Positions 21,193-27,304 of a stretch of DNA of 27,304 nt are shown here, one piece after another. Numbering within the stretch: the first letter of the stretch is position 1; every line of letters begins with the position of its first letter. The stretch spans positions 1-27,304 of the forward strand of contig DASXRC010000129.1 of assembly GCA_036506795.1 (NCBI GenBank), given 5' to 3'. The stretch comes from DASXRC01 sp036506795. Lineage in GTDB: Bacteria; Actinomycetota; Actinomycetes; Mycobacteriales; Micromonosporaceae. Below the pieces are notes generated by a model, which saw only the letters and a list, made by a program, of their open reading frames with translations, was not told where the DNA came from and searched no databases. The position numbers and the translations under genes are program-made.

Positions 21193-22362
21193 GTGTACGC
21201 CCTGCTCTTCGCCGACAGCGGCCTGAACACGGGGGAGATCTCTTCCCTGTTCGTGCTGTGGTCCGTCACGGTGTTCGTCCTCGAGGTGCCTTCGGGCGCG
21301 TGGGCGGACGCGTTCTCCCGCCGCAGGATGCTGGCCCTGTCGGGCCTCCTGCGTGGTGTGGGTTTCGCCCTCTGGGTGGCCTGGCCCTCGTACCAGGCGT
21401 TCGCCGCCGGCTTTGTGCTGTGGGGCGTCTCAGGAGCGATGCAGTCCGGCACCGAGGCGGCGCTGGTCTACGACGAGCTGGCCGCGGTCCGCGGCACCGA
21501 CCGGTACGTGGCCATCGTCGGGCGGGGCGGCGCCGTGGCGCTCGTCGCCGTGATGGTGGCGACCGGGCTGGCCGCCCCGGCCCTCGCGCTCGGCGGCTAC
21601 GGCCTCGTGGGCGCTGCCAGCGTGGCGGTCTGCCTCGCGTACGCCGGTGTCGCACTGTCGTTCCCGGAGACCCCTCGCGTCCGGGCCGCCGTTGGCGGCG
21701 GTGCGGACGGCCTTCGGCGGTACGCCGCGAGCCTGCGCGCCGGGCTGACCGAGGCGCGCGCGACTCCGGTCGTCCGGCGGGCGGTCCTGCTGGCGGCCGT
21801 GGTGCCCGGGCTGACCGCCCTCGACGAGTACCTGCCGCTGCTGGCGCGCGAGATGGGCGCGAGCACGGTCGCCGTACCCCTGCTGCTGCTCCTGCCGGCC
21901 GGGGCGATGGCGGTGGCCGGCGCGCTGGCCGGCCGGTATGCCGCGGCCCCGGCGCGGTGGGTCGCCGCCGCACTCGCAGCCGCGGCCGTGCTGCTCATGG
22001 GCGGCGCCCTCGCCGGTCACCCCGTTGGCATGATCGCGGTCGCCGCGTCGTTCGGGCTGCTTCAGACGGCGCTGGTGCTGACCGAGGCACGGCTGCAGGA
22101 GGTCATCTCCGGACCGGCACGGGCGACCGTGCTGTCGACCGCCGGGTTCGGCGCCGAGGTCGCCGCTGTGGCCATCTATGTGGCCGTCGGCGCGGGCGCC
22201 GAAGGCGGGTTGCCGGTCGCCTCGCTGGTCGCGCTCACGGGCGTACCGATTGTGCTGGTGTCCCTCGCCGCGGCCCGCTGGCTGCCGGCGCCGCGCGAGT
22301 TCACCGAGACGACAGAGAAGCCTGGTACCGTGCGCGCCCGTGAGGCACCGGAGCGAGGGTGA
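21193..22362 (+). CDS. MFS transporter (5' end disturbed)
   Basis: 389 aa from the only standard start, GTG 21193. The protein is a major facilitator: MFS motif A as GAWADAFSRRRML, and about 11 further membrane helices. A long cytosolic loop lies in the middle (PETPRVRAAVGGGADGLRRY). Starting here removes roughly half of helix 1; the missing part is encoded just upstream but is cut off by an in-frame TGA. The gene could be a pseudogene with a broken 5' end, or use a non-standard start. The substrate is unknown; related actinobacterial proteins are annotated only as MFS transporters. The 3' end overlaps the glycosyltransferase gene by 23 bp, suggesting a joint transcript. Confidence 0.8.
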   Translation: MYALLFADSGLNTGEISSLFVLWSVTVFVLEVPSGAWADAFSRRRMLALSGLLRGVGFALWVAWPSYQAFAAGFVLWGVSGAMQSGTEAALVYDELAAVRGTDRYVAIVGRGGAVALVAVMVATGLAAPALALGGYGLVGAASVAVCLAYAGVALSFPETPRVRAAVGGGADGLRRYAASLRAGLTEARATPVVRRAVLLAAVVPGLTALDEYLPLLAREMGASTVAVPLLLLLPAGAMAVAGALAGRYAAAPARWVAAALAAAAVLLMGGALAGHPVGMIAVAASFGLLQTALVLTEARLQEVISGPARATVLSTAGFGAEVAAVAIYVAVGAGAEGGLPVASLVALTGVPIVLVSLAAARWLPAPREFTETTEKPGTVRAREAPERG

Positions 22363-23362
22363 AACGGTCGTAGCCGGCGGCGGGCCCGTGGTCTCGGTCG
22401 TGGTCCCGATGTACGACGAGGAGCAGGTGCTCCCGCTGACCGCCTTGCGGCTGCGCGGCGCGCTCGAGTCGCTCGGCGAGACCTACGAGGTCGTAGCCGT
22501 CGACGACGGCAGCAGCGACGGGACGCCACGGCTGCTGACACGGCTCCGCGAGGAGTGGCCTCAGCTACGGGTCATCCGGCTACGCCGCAACTGCGGACAC
22601 CAGGCGGCGCTGCTCGCGGGGCTGCACCGGGCGCGCGGCGCGTACGTCGTGAGCATCGACGCGGACCTCCAGGACCCTCCCGAGGCCATCGCCGAGATGA
22701 TCCGGCTCGCGCGGGCGAATGGTCTGGACATCGTGTACGGCGTGCGGGCGGACCGCACCGCCGACACGCTCTTCAAGCGGTGGACCGCGGCCGTCTACTA
22801 CAGGCTGATGCGACGCCTGGTCGGCGAGCAGGTGCCGGCCCACGCCGGCGACTTCCGGTTGCTCAGCCGCGTAGCGGTCGAGGCCGTCCGGGGCCTGCCC
22901 GAGCGGTCGCCGGTGCTGCGGCTCGTCGTTCCGTGGCTGGGTTTCCCGAGCGGCGAGGTGACGTACCAGCGGGAGGAGCGGCCCGCCGGGCGCACGAAGT
23001 ATCCGGTCTCCAGGATGGTGGGGTTGGCCGCCGACAGCGTCACCAGCTTCTCGGCGGCGCCGCTGCGCGTGGCCACCTGGCTCGGTCTCGCCGGCATGGT
23101 GCTGTGTACGGCGCTCGCGATCGTGGCAATCGTGGCGTACGCCCTCGGCGCGACGGTGTCCGGCTGGGCGTCCCTGTACGTCGCGGTGCTCTTCCTCGGC
23201 GCCGTCCAGCTGCTCTGTCTCGGGCTGCTCGGCGAGTACGTCGCGCGCGTCTACACCGCGGTGCAGGCTCGACCGCCGTTCTTCGTCGCCTCGGACAGCG
23301 CGGACGAGGTCCGGCCCGGCGCGCGCGAGGCGGCCGCCACGATGGTCGACACCCTCGGGTGA
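22340..23362 (+). CDS. GT2 family glycosyltransferase (DPM/GtrB-like, membrane-anchored)
   Basis: Protein of 340 aa. The GT-A catalytic domain begins VVSVVVPMYDEEQVLP, with VVAVDDGSSDGT and the metal-binding DADLQDPPE (about residue 107). Also present are HAGDFRLLSR and REERPAGRTKYP, typical of polyprenyl-phosphate sugar transferases (DPM1/GtrB/ArnC group). Two C-terminal membrane helices (LGLAGMVLCTALAIVAIVAY and a YVAVLFLGAVQLLCLGLLGEY region) anchor it. It probably moves a hexose from a nucleotide sugar onto a polyprenyl phosphate for later use outside the cell. GTG 22340 is the likely start, inside the MFS gene end; GTG 22388 is a shorter choice. It is convergent with the methyltransferase gene. 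Confidence 0.9.
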   Translation: MRHRSEGETVVAGGGPVVSVVVPMYDEEQVLPLTALRLRGALESLGETYEVVAVDDGSSDGTPRLLTRLREEWPQLRVIRLRRNCGHQAALLAGLHRARGAYVVSIDADLQDPPEAIAEMIRLARANGLDIVYGVRADRTADTLFKRWTAAVYYRLMRRLVGEQVPAHAGDFRLLSRVAVEAVRGLPERSPVLRLVVPWLGFPSGEVTYQREERPAGRTKYPVSRMVGLAADSVTSFSAAPLRVATWLGLAGMVLCTALAIVAIVAYALGATVSGWASLYVAVLFLGAVQLLCLGLLGEYVARVYTAVQARPPFFVASDSADEVRPGAREAAATMVDTLG

Positions 23363-23375
23363 CCCGCGCCGGACG

Positions 23376-23400
23376 GGCGGCCGCGTGCTACCGGGCCGCC
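23376..23400. terminator. GC hairpin at convergent gene ends
   Basis: GGCGGCC (23376-23382) and GGCCGCC (23394-23400) form 7-bp arms with an 11-nt loop, 13 bp after the glycosyltransferase stop and covering the stop of the convergent methyltransferase. A weak bidirectional terminator candidate; GC-rich background makes chance symmetry possible. Confidence 0.35.
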
Positions 23401-24152
23401 GGCCGATGCGTGCGCATCATCAGCGAAACGCCGGGCAACCCGCGCACCGGCAGGTAGCGCTCGGCCGCGATGATCGCGGAGAGTCCGAGGTTCACCGGCC
23501 CCGGTAGGTCCTCCAGGTCGCTGCCGGTGGACCTGCGGCGCCGCCACGCGGCGACCGGGCGCAACAGCACGTTCCAGCTCCACAGCTCGTCGACCACGAG
23601 CCCGGCCTTCTCGACCACCGCGGTCAGCCCCGCCCGGTCGTACCGCCGGACATGCCCGACCGCCACATCGTGCGCCGACCACAGCCGCATGTCGGCCGGC
23701 ACGGCGATGAGCGCGGTACCGCCCGGCCGCAGCGTCCGGCGGATCTCGCCGGCTACCACGTGATCGTCGTCGATGTGCTCGAGGATGTCGAACGCGACGA
23801 CCAGGTCGAGGCATGCGGCCGGTAGCGGCAGGAGGCGCGCGTCGGCGCGGATGACGTCGAGGCCGCGTTCCCGGGCGACCCGGGCGCCGTCCGGGCTGTA
23901 CTCGAGGGCGATCGGCCGAAAGCCGTGCGCACGCAGCACCCGCGTGTTGCCACCGCCGGCGGCTCCGATGTCGAGCGCCCGGTCGGGCCGGTAGGCGGCT
24001 CGCCCGCCGGGCCGGCCGCCGGCTCGCCCGCCGGGCCGGTCACCGGCCGCGGCCAGCCTTCGCAGGGCGCGCGCCAGCAGGACCCGGCGCTCGCGGTACC
24101 ACCAGTGGGTGTCCTCGAGCGCGGCCAGCTTACGGATCTCGGTCGCTTCCAC
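23388..24152 (-). CDS. Class I SAM-dependent methyltransferase
   Basis: Protein of 254 aa. The N-terminus KLAALEDTHWWYRERRVLL is typical of a methyltransferase group linked to membrane lipids and glycans. SAM motif I is ALDIGAAGGGNTRVL, the post-I acid is in ALEYSPDG and motif II is VVAFDILEHIDDD; LRPGGTALIAVPA and VGHVRRYDRAGL follow. The C-terminal region (LGLSAIIAAERYLPVRGLPG) is hydrophobic enough for membrane contact. Between the N-terminal helix and motif I lies a Gly/Arg-rich tandem repeat (RPGGRAGGRPGGRA). The start is GTG 24152 with no strong ribosome site. It lies 59 bp after accD6 on the same strand and converges with the GT2 gene, whose product may share its pathway. Confidence 0.88.
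   Translation of the reverse strand: MEATEIRKLAALEDTHWWYRERRVLLARALRRLAAAGDRPGGRAGGRPGGRAAYRPDRALDIGAAGGGNTRVLRAHGFRPIALEYSPDGARVARERGLDVIRADARLLPLPAACLDLVVAFDILEHIDDDHVVAGEIRRTLRPGGTALIAVPADMRLWSAHDVAVGHVRRYDRAGLTAVVEKAGLVVDELWSWNVLLRPVAAWRRRRSTGSDLEDLPGPVNLGLSAIIAAERYLPVRGLPGVSLMMRTHRPAAR
23997..24039. repeat. 24-bp tandem duplication inside methyltransferase gene
   Basis: GGCTCGCCCGCCGGGCCGG occurs at 23997-24015 and again at 24021-24039, a 24-bp (8-codon) period that keeps frame. It encodes two copies of RPGGRA-like sequence in the linker before SAM motif I. Slippage in GC-rich DNA is the likely origin. Confidence 0.85.
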
Positions 24153-24211
24153 GGCCGCTCACGGTAGTGCCGCAAAGTGAACTGGACCCCTCCAACCGGG
24201 GACCGGCGCGC

Positions 24212-25630
24212 CTACAGCGGGATGTTGCCGTGAGCTCCGCGAGCGGGCGGGGCGCCCGCGAGCGCCTCCGCGATGCGCCGCCGGGTCTCGGTCGGCTTGA
24301 TGACGTCGTCGACCACGCCGATCTCCAGCGCCCGGTTGACGCCGCCCGCCACGCGGGTCTGCTCATCGATCAGCTGGGCCCGCAGGGTCTCGCGCTCCGC
24401 GGTCGGCGTCGCGGCCAGCTTCTTCCGATGCAGGATGTTGACCGCCGCGCTGGCGCCCATGACCGCAACCTCGGCGCTGGGCCAGGCGAAGACCGCGGTC
24501 GCGCCGAGCGAGCGGGAGTTCATCGCGATGTAGGCGCCGCCGTACGCCTTGCGCGTCACCAGCGTCACTCGGGGCACGACCGCCTCGGCGAAGGCGTGCA
24601 GCAGCTTCGCGCCGCGGCGTACGACTCCGTCCCACTCCTGGCCGAGGCCCGGTAGGTAGCCCGGCACGTCGACCAGCACGACCAGCGGCACGCCGAGCGC
24701 GTCGCACATCCGCACGAACCGGGCCGCCTTCTCGGCGCTCGACGCGTCGAGGCAGCCGCCGAGCCGCAGCGGGTTGTTGGCGATGACGCCCACGGTACGC
24801 CCGGCGAATCGGCCCAGCGTGGTCACGATGTTTGGCGCCCACTTGGCGTGCAGCTCGACGCTGCCGCCGTCCTCGTCGAACAGCGCCTTGACGAGCGGCT
24901 TCACGTCGTACGCCCGATTGGCCTGGGCGGGCAGCAACGCGGCCAGGTCGGTGCGCTCCGCCACGTCGGCCGGCGTGATCCGGCCCTGGTGGCCGAGCAG
25001 CGCCGCAAGCTTGCGACCCTCGGCCAGCGCGCTGTCGTCGTCCTTTGTGGTCACATGCACGACCCCGGACCGCCGACCGTGGGGCTCGGGACCGCCGAGA
25101 CGCTCCATGTCCACCTGCTCGCCGGTGACGGACCGGACGACCTCTGGGCCGGTCACGAAGATCCGACCCGCGCCGCTCATCACCACGATGTCGGTCAGGG
25201 CGGGGCCGTACGCCGCGCCGCCGGCGGCCGGGCCGAGCACCACCGAGATCTGCGGTACGCGGCCTGAGGCGCGAACCATCGCGGCGAAGACCTGCCCGAC
25301 CGCGTCGAGCGCGACGACGCCCTCGGCTAGCCGGGCGCCGCCGGAGTGCCACAGTGCGAGCACGGGCACTCGCTCGCGTACCGCGCCGTCGATGGCGTCC
25401 ACGATGTGCCGGCACCCCTCGGTGCCCATCGCGCCGCCCATCCGGGTGGCGTCGGTGGCGAACGCGATCGCCGGCGTACCGTCGATCTCGCCGCGGGCCC
25501 ACAGCACGCCGGAGTCGTCACGCGGCATCGACAGACGCAGCGAGCCCTGGTCGAAGAGGGCGCGCAGCCGTACCTCGGGGTCTCGATGGTCCACGGTGGA
25601 CGTATCGGAGGCGACGGGGGTGGTGGTCAC
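24212..25630 (-). CDS. accD6: Acyl-CoA carboxylase beta subunit, AccD6-like
   Basis: Protein of 472 aa, the biotin-dependent carboxyltransferase (PF01039) of an acyl-CoA carboxylase. N-terminal half: ARGEIDGTPAIAFATD, ALWHSGGARLAEG, VLGPAAGGAAYGPAL. C-terminal half: GVIANNPLRLGG, VDVPGYLPGLGQE and RKAYGGAYIAMNSRSLGATA with FAWPSAEVAVMGASAAVNIL. The IAMNSR...FAWP wording and the place behind fabF resemble mycobacterial AccD6, which makes malonyl-CoA for type II fatty-acid synthesis; this assignment rests on motif and synteny. The alpha (biotin carboxylase) subunit is not in the window. GTG 25630 has GGAGG 5 nt upstream. It starts 21 bp after the fabF stop, so it belongs to the operon. Confidence 0.93.
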   Translation of the reverse strand: MTTTPVASDTSTVDHRDPEVRLRALFDQGSLRLSMPRDDSGVLWARGEIDGTPAIAFATDATRMGGAMGTEGCRHIVDAIDGAVRERVPVLALWHSGGARLAEGVVALDAVGQVFAAMVRASGRVPQISVVLGPAAGGAAYGPALTDIVVMSGAGRIFVTGPEVVRSVTGEQVDMERLGGPEPHGRRSGVVHVTTKDDDSALAEGRKLAALLGHQGRITPADVAERTDLAALLPAQANRAYDVKPLVKALFDEDGGSVELHAKWAPNIVTTLGRFAGRTVGVIANNPLRLGGCLDASSAEKAARFVRMCDALGVPLVVLVDVPGYLPGLGQEWDGVVRRGAKLLHAFAEAVVPRVTLVTRKAYGGAYIAMNSRSLGATAVFAWPSAEVAVMGASAAVNILHRKKLAATPTAERETLRAQLIDEQTRVAGGVNRALEIGVVDDVIKPTETRRRIAEALAGAPPARGAHGNIPL

Positions 25631-25651
25631 AGCAACCTCCAGGGGTCAGGG

Positions 25652-26878
25652 TCAGGCGCGGGCGAAGACGAGCGCCACGTTGTGGCCGCCGAAGCCGAAC
25701 GAGTTGTTCAGCGCGGCCGGGATGTCCAGCTGGCGCGCCTTGTGCGCGGCCACGTCCAGGTCAAGACCGTCGTCGGGGTCGTCGAGGTTGATGGTCGGCG
25801 GGACCATGCTGTCGCGGATGGCGAGGATGGTGGCGATCGACTCGAGCGCGCCGGCCGCCCCGAGCAGGTGCCCGGTCATCGACTTCGTCGCCGTGAGCAC
25901 CGGGTGGTCGCCGAGCGCGGCGTGCAGCGCGACGATCTCGGCCATGTCGCCGACCGGGGTGGAGGTGGCATGCGCGTTGACGTGCGTGACGTCGGTCTTG
26001 GCCACACCGGCGTCGGCCAACGCCTTCGCGATGGCTCGCGACGCCCCGAGACCCTCCGGGTCCGGCTGGACGATGTCGAAGCCGTCGGAGGTGATGCCGG
26101 CGCCGGCGAGCCGGGCGTAGACCCGGGCGCCGCGGGCGGCGGCGTGGTCGGCCCGCTCCAGCACCACGATGCCGGCGCCCTCGCCGAGCACGAAGCCGTC
26201 GCGCGCCTTGTCCCAGGGGCGGGACGCCTTCTCGGGCTCGTCGTTGCGAGTCGACATGGCGCGCATGGAGGCGAAGCCGGCAATGGGGAGCGGGTGGATG
26301 ACCGCCTCGGTGCCGCCCGCGACGACCACGTCGGCACGGCCGGATCGGATGATGTCCAGACCGAGTGCGAGCGCCTCGGCGCCGGTGGCGCAGGCGCTGG
26401 CCATCGAGTGGACGCCGGCCTTCGCCCCGAGCTCGAGGCCGACCCAGGCGGCGGGGCCATTGGGCATCAGCATGGGCACGGTGTGCGGGGAGACCCGGCG
26501 CGGCCCGGAGGCCTCCAGGATGTCGTCCTGGTTGAGCAGGGTCGTGGCCCCGCCGATGCCCGAGCCGACGCTGACCGCCAGCCGCTCTTGGTCCAGACCG
26601 GCGTCGGCCAGGCCGGCATCGGTCCAGGCCTGGTGGGCCGCGACCAGGGCGATCGCCTCGGACCGGTCGAGCCGGCGCAGCTTGACCCGCTCGATCGTGT
26701 CGGCGGGGTCGACCTTCAGCTCGGCGGCTATGCGAACGGGCAGCTGCTCGGCCCATTCCTGGGTGAGCTTGCCGACGCCGGACCGGCCGGCGAGCATGGC
26801 GTCCCAGGTCGACGCGACGTCCCCGCCGAGCGGGGTCGTCGCGCCGAGCCCGGTGACGACTACATCGGGTCTGGTCAC
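25652..26878 (-). CDS. fabF: Beta-ketoacyl-ACP synthase II
   Basis: Protein of 408 aa, a KAS II condensing enzyme that elongates acyl-ACP with malonyl-ACP. The Cys-His-His triad is present: the nucleophile in SMASACATGAEAL, the first His in VNAHATSTPVGD and the second in SMTGHLLGAAG. The family's C-terminal glycine loop NNSFGFGGHNVALVF is intact. GTG 26878 (VTRPDVVVTGLGATTPLGG) is chosen because GAGG lies 5 nt upstream, only 7 bp after the acpP stop. A longer frame back to 26920 would overlap acpP and is not conserved. Only one KAS II gene is seen, unlike the kasA-kasB pair of mycobacteria. Confidence 0.96.
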   Translation of the reverse strand: MTRPDVVVTGLGATTPLGGDVASTWDAMLAGRSGVGKLTQEWAEQLPVRIAAELKVDPADTIERVKLRRLDRSEAIALVAAHQAWTDAGLADAGLDQERLAVSVGSGIGGATTLLNQDDILEASGPRRVSPHTVPMLMPNGPAAWVGLELGAKAGVHSMASACATGAEALALGLDIIRSGRADVVVAGGTEAVIHPLPIAGFASMRAMSTRNDEPEKASRPWDKARDGFVLGEGAGIVVLERADHAAARGARVYARLAGAGITSDGFDIVQPDPEGLGASRAIAKALADAGVAKTDVTHVNAHATSTPVGDMAEIVALHAALGDHPVLTATKSMTGHLLGAAGALESIATILAIRDSMVPPTINLDDPDDGLDLDVAAHKARQLDIPAALNNSFGFGGHNVALVFARA

Positions 26879-26885
26879 AACGTCC

Positions 26886-27125
26886 TCAGGAGTGGTCGAG
26901 GATGTAGGTGACGGCGTCACCCACGGTCTTCAGGTTCTGAACCTCGTTGTCCGGGATCTTGACCCCGAACCTCTCCTCGGCGGCCACCACGACCTCGACC
27001 ATGGAGAGCGAGTCGACGTCCAGGTCGTCGGTGAACGACTTCTCCTCGGCCACGTCGTCCGGGTTCACGCCGGCGACCTCCTCGAGGATCTCGGCGAGGC
27101 CGGTGGTGATGTCGTCACGGGTCAT
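26886..27125 (-). CDS. acpP: Acyl carrier protein
   Basis: Protein of 79 aa, acidic and helical, with the phosphopantetheine attachment serine in DLDVDSLSMVEVVVAAEE. It carries growing acyl chains between the fatty-acid synthase enzymes. ATG 27125 (MTRDDITTGLAEIL) is preferred; an AGAGGA-type ribosome site lies about 8 nt upstream and the length is normal for AcpP. It sits 51 bp after the fabH stop and 7 bp before fabF, in the order fabH-acpP-fabF-accD6. Confidence 0.97.
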   Translation of the reverse strand: MTRDDITTGLAEILEEVAGVNPDDVAEEKSFTDDLDVDSLSMVEVVVAAEERFGVKIPDNEVQNLKTVGDAVTYILDHS

Positions 27126-27176
27126 TGCGGTGTTCCTCTCCAAACGGTGGTTATGTGCGGTGTGGACAGGCGCTGC

Positions 27177-27304
27177 CTAGGGGCAGCGGACGACCTGTCC
27201 GGCGTACGTGAGGCCGCCGCCGAAGCCGAACAGCAGCACCGGGGCGCCCGCGGGAACCTCCCGCCGTTCCACGAGCTTCGACAGGGCCAGCGGCATGCTC
27301 GCCG
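27177..27304 (-). CDS. fabH: Beta-ketoacyl-ACP synthase III, C-terminal fragment
   Basis: Partial gene entering from the right edge; the last 42 codons are present. The translation ASMPLALSKLVERREVPAG, then APVLLFGFGGGLTYAGQVV and a final Cys-Pro before TAG (27177-27179), is the conserved C-terminus of FabH. This includes the thiolase-fold GFGGGLTY glycine loop. FabH condenses acyl-CoA with malonyl-ACP to start fatty acids. The active-site residues lie outside the window. Being upstream of acpP and fabF on the same strand, it belongs to their operon. Whether fabD precedes it cannot be seen. Confidence 0.93.
   Translation of the reverse strand, partial: ASMPLALSKLVERREVPAGAPVLLFGFGGGLTYAGQVVRCP

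Noticed and set aside
25346..26911. 521-codon plus-strand open frame opposite accD6 and fabF
   Set aside because: Gly/Arg/Val-rich shadow frame; both real genes on the minus strand have full catalytic motifs.

Overview
The window reads as chromosomal DNA of a high-GC Gram-positive actinomycete. Third codon positions are almost always G or C, GTG starts are common, and strong GGAGG-type ribosome sites precede several starts. The gene set is typical of actinobacteria: an AccD6-like carboxylase behind fabF, DUF3145, two HTH_42 proteins and HelD. The family-level fit is best with Micromonosporaceae or close relatives, but that is inference from gene order. I see no tRNA, rRNA, IS element, prophage or CRISPR array. 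Gene density is high and no gap exceeds about 290 bp.

Layout, left to right. (1) 1-5000: the start of a Glyoxalase_8-type gene (minus, cut by the window edge), a DUF4232 exported protein (plus), an HTH_42 protein with the AlkZ-type QAQ motif (minus), and a 934-aa LAL/LuxR-type ATPase-regulator (plus). (2) 4980-7650: a 71-aa orphan protein (minus), a YfcE-like phosphoesterase (plus), a second HTH_42 protein whose first motif Gln is Pro (minus), and a STAS anti-sigma-antagonist (plus). (3) 7650-12450, all minus: ABC exporter, CDF metal transporter, PfkB sugar kinase and SurE phosphatase; the last two overlap by GTGA. (4) 12546-18416: a secreted beta-propeller protein (plus), an alpha/beta hydrolase-DedA-HelD block (minus, with a GTGA overlap between dedA and helD), a beta-carbonic anhydrase (plus) and a 109-aa orphan protein (minus). 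(5) 18687-23362, plus: DUF3145, a NagZ-like GH3 lipoprotein, an MFS transporter with a disturbed 5' end, and a membrane GT2 glycosyltransferase. (6) 23388-27304, minus: a SAM methyltransferase and the fatty-acid operon fabH-acpP-fabF-accD6, entering at the right edge.

The fatty-acid genes form a working set. AccD6 would supply malonyl-CoA, AcpP carries the chain, FabH starts it and FabF extends it. The GT2 and methyltransferase genes converge next to them and suit polyprenol-linked glycan or envelope work. HelD recycles or protects RNA polymerase. The STAS protein and the LAL regulator point to stress or secondary-metabolism control of unknown targets.

No clear new multi-gene system is evident. 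The most unusual signals are an in-frame TGA that cuts off the first membrane helix of the MFS transporter, a divergent promoter region (6979-7119) with three perfect or near-perfect inverted repeats (one shaped like a two-way ECF promoter), the paired HTH_42 paralogues with intact and broken catalytic motifs, and two convergent gene pairs whose stop codons lie inside perfect palindromes.
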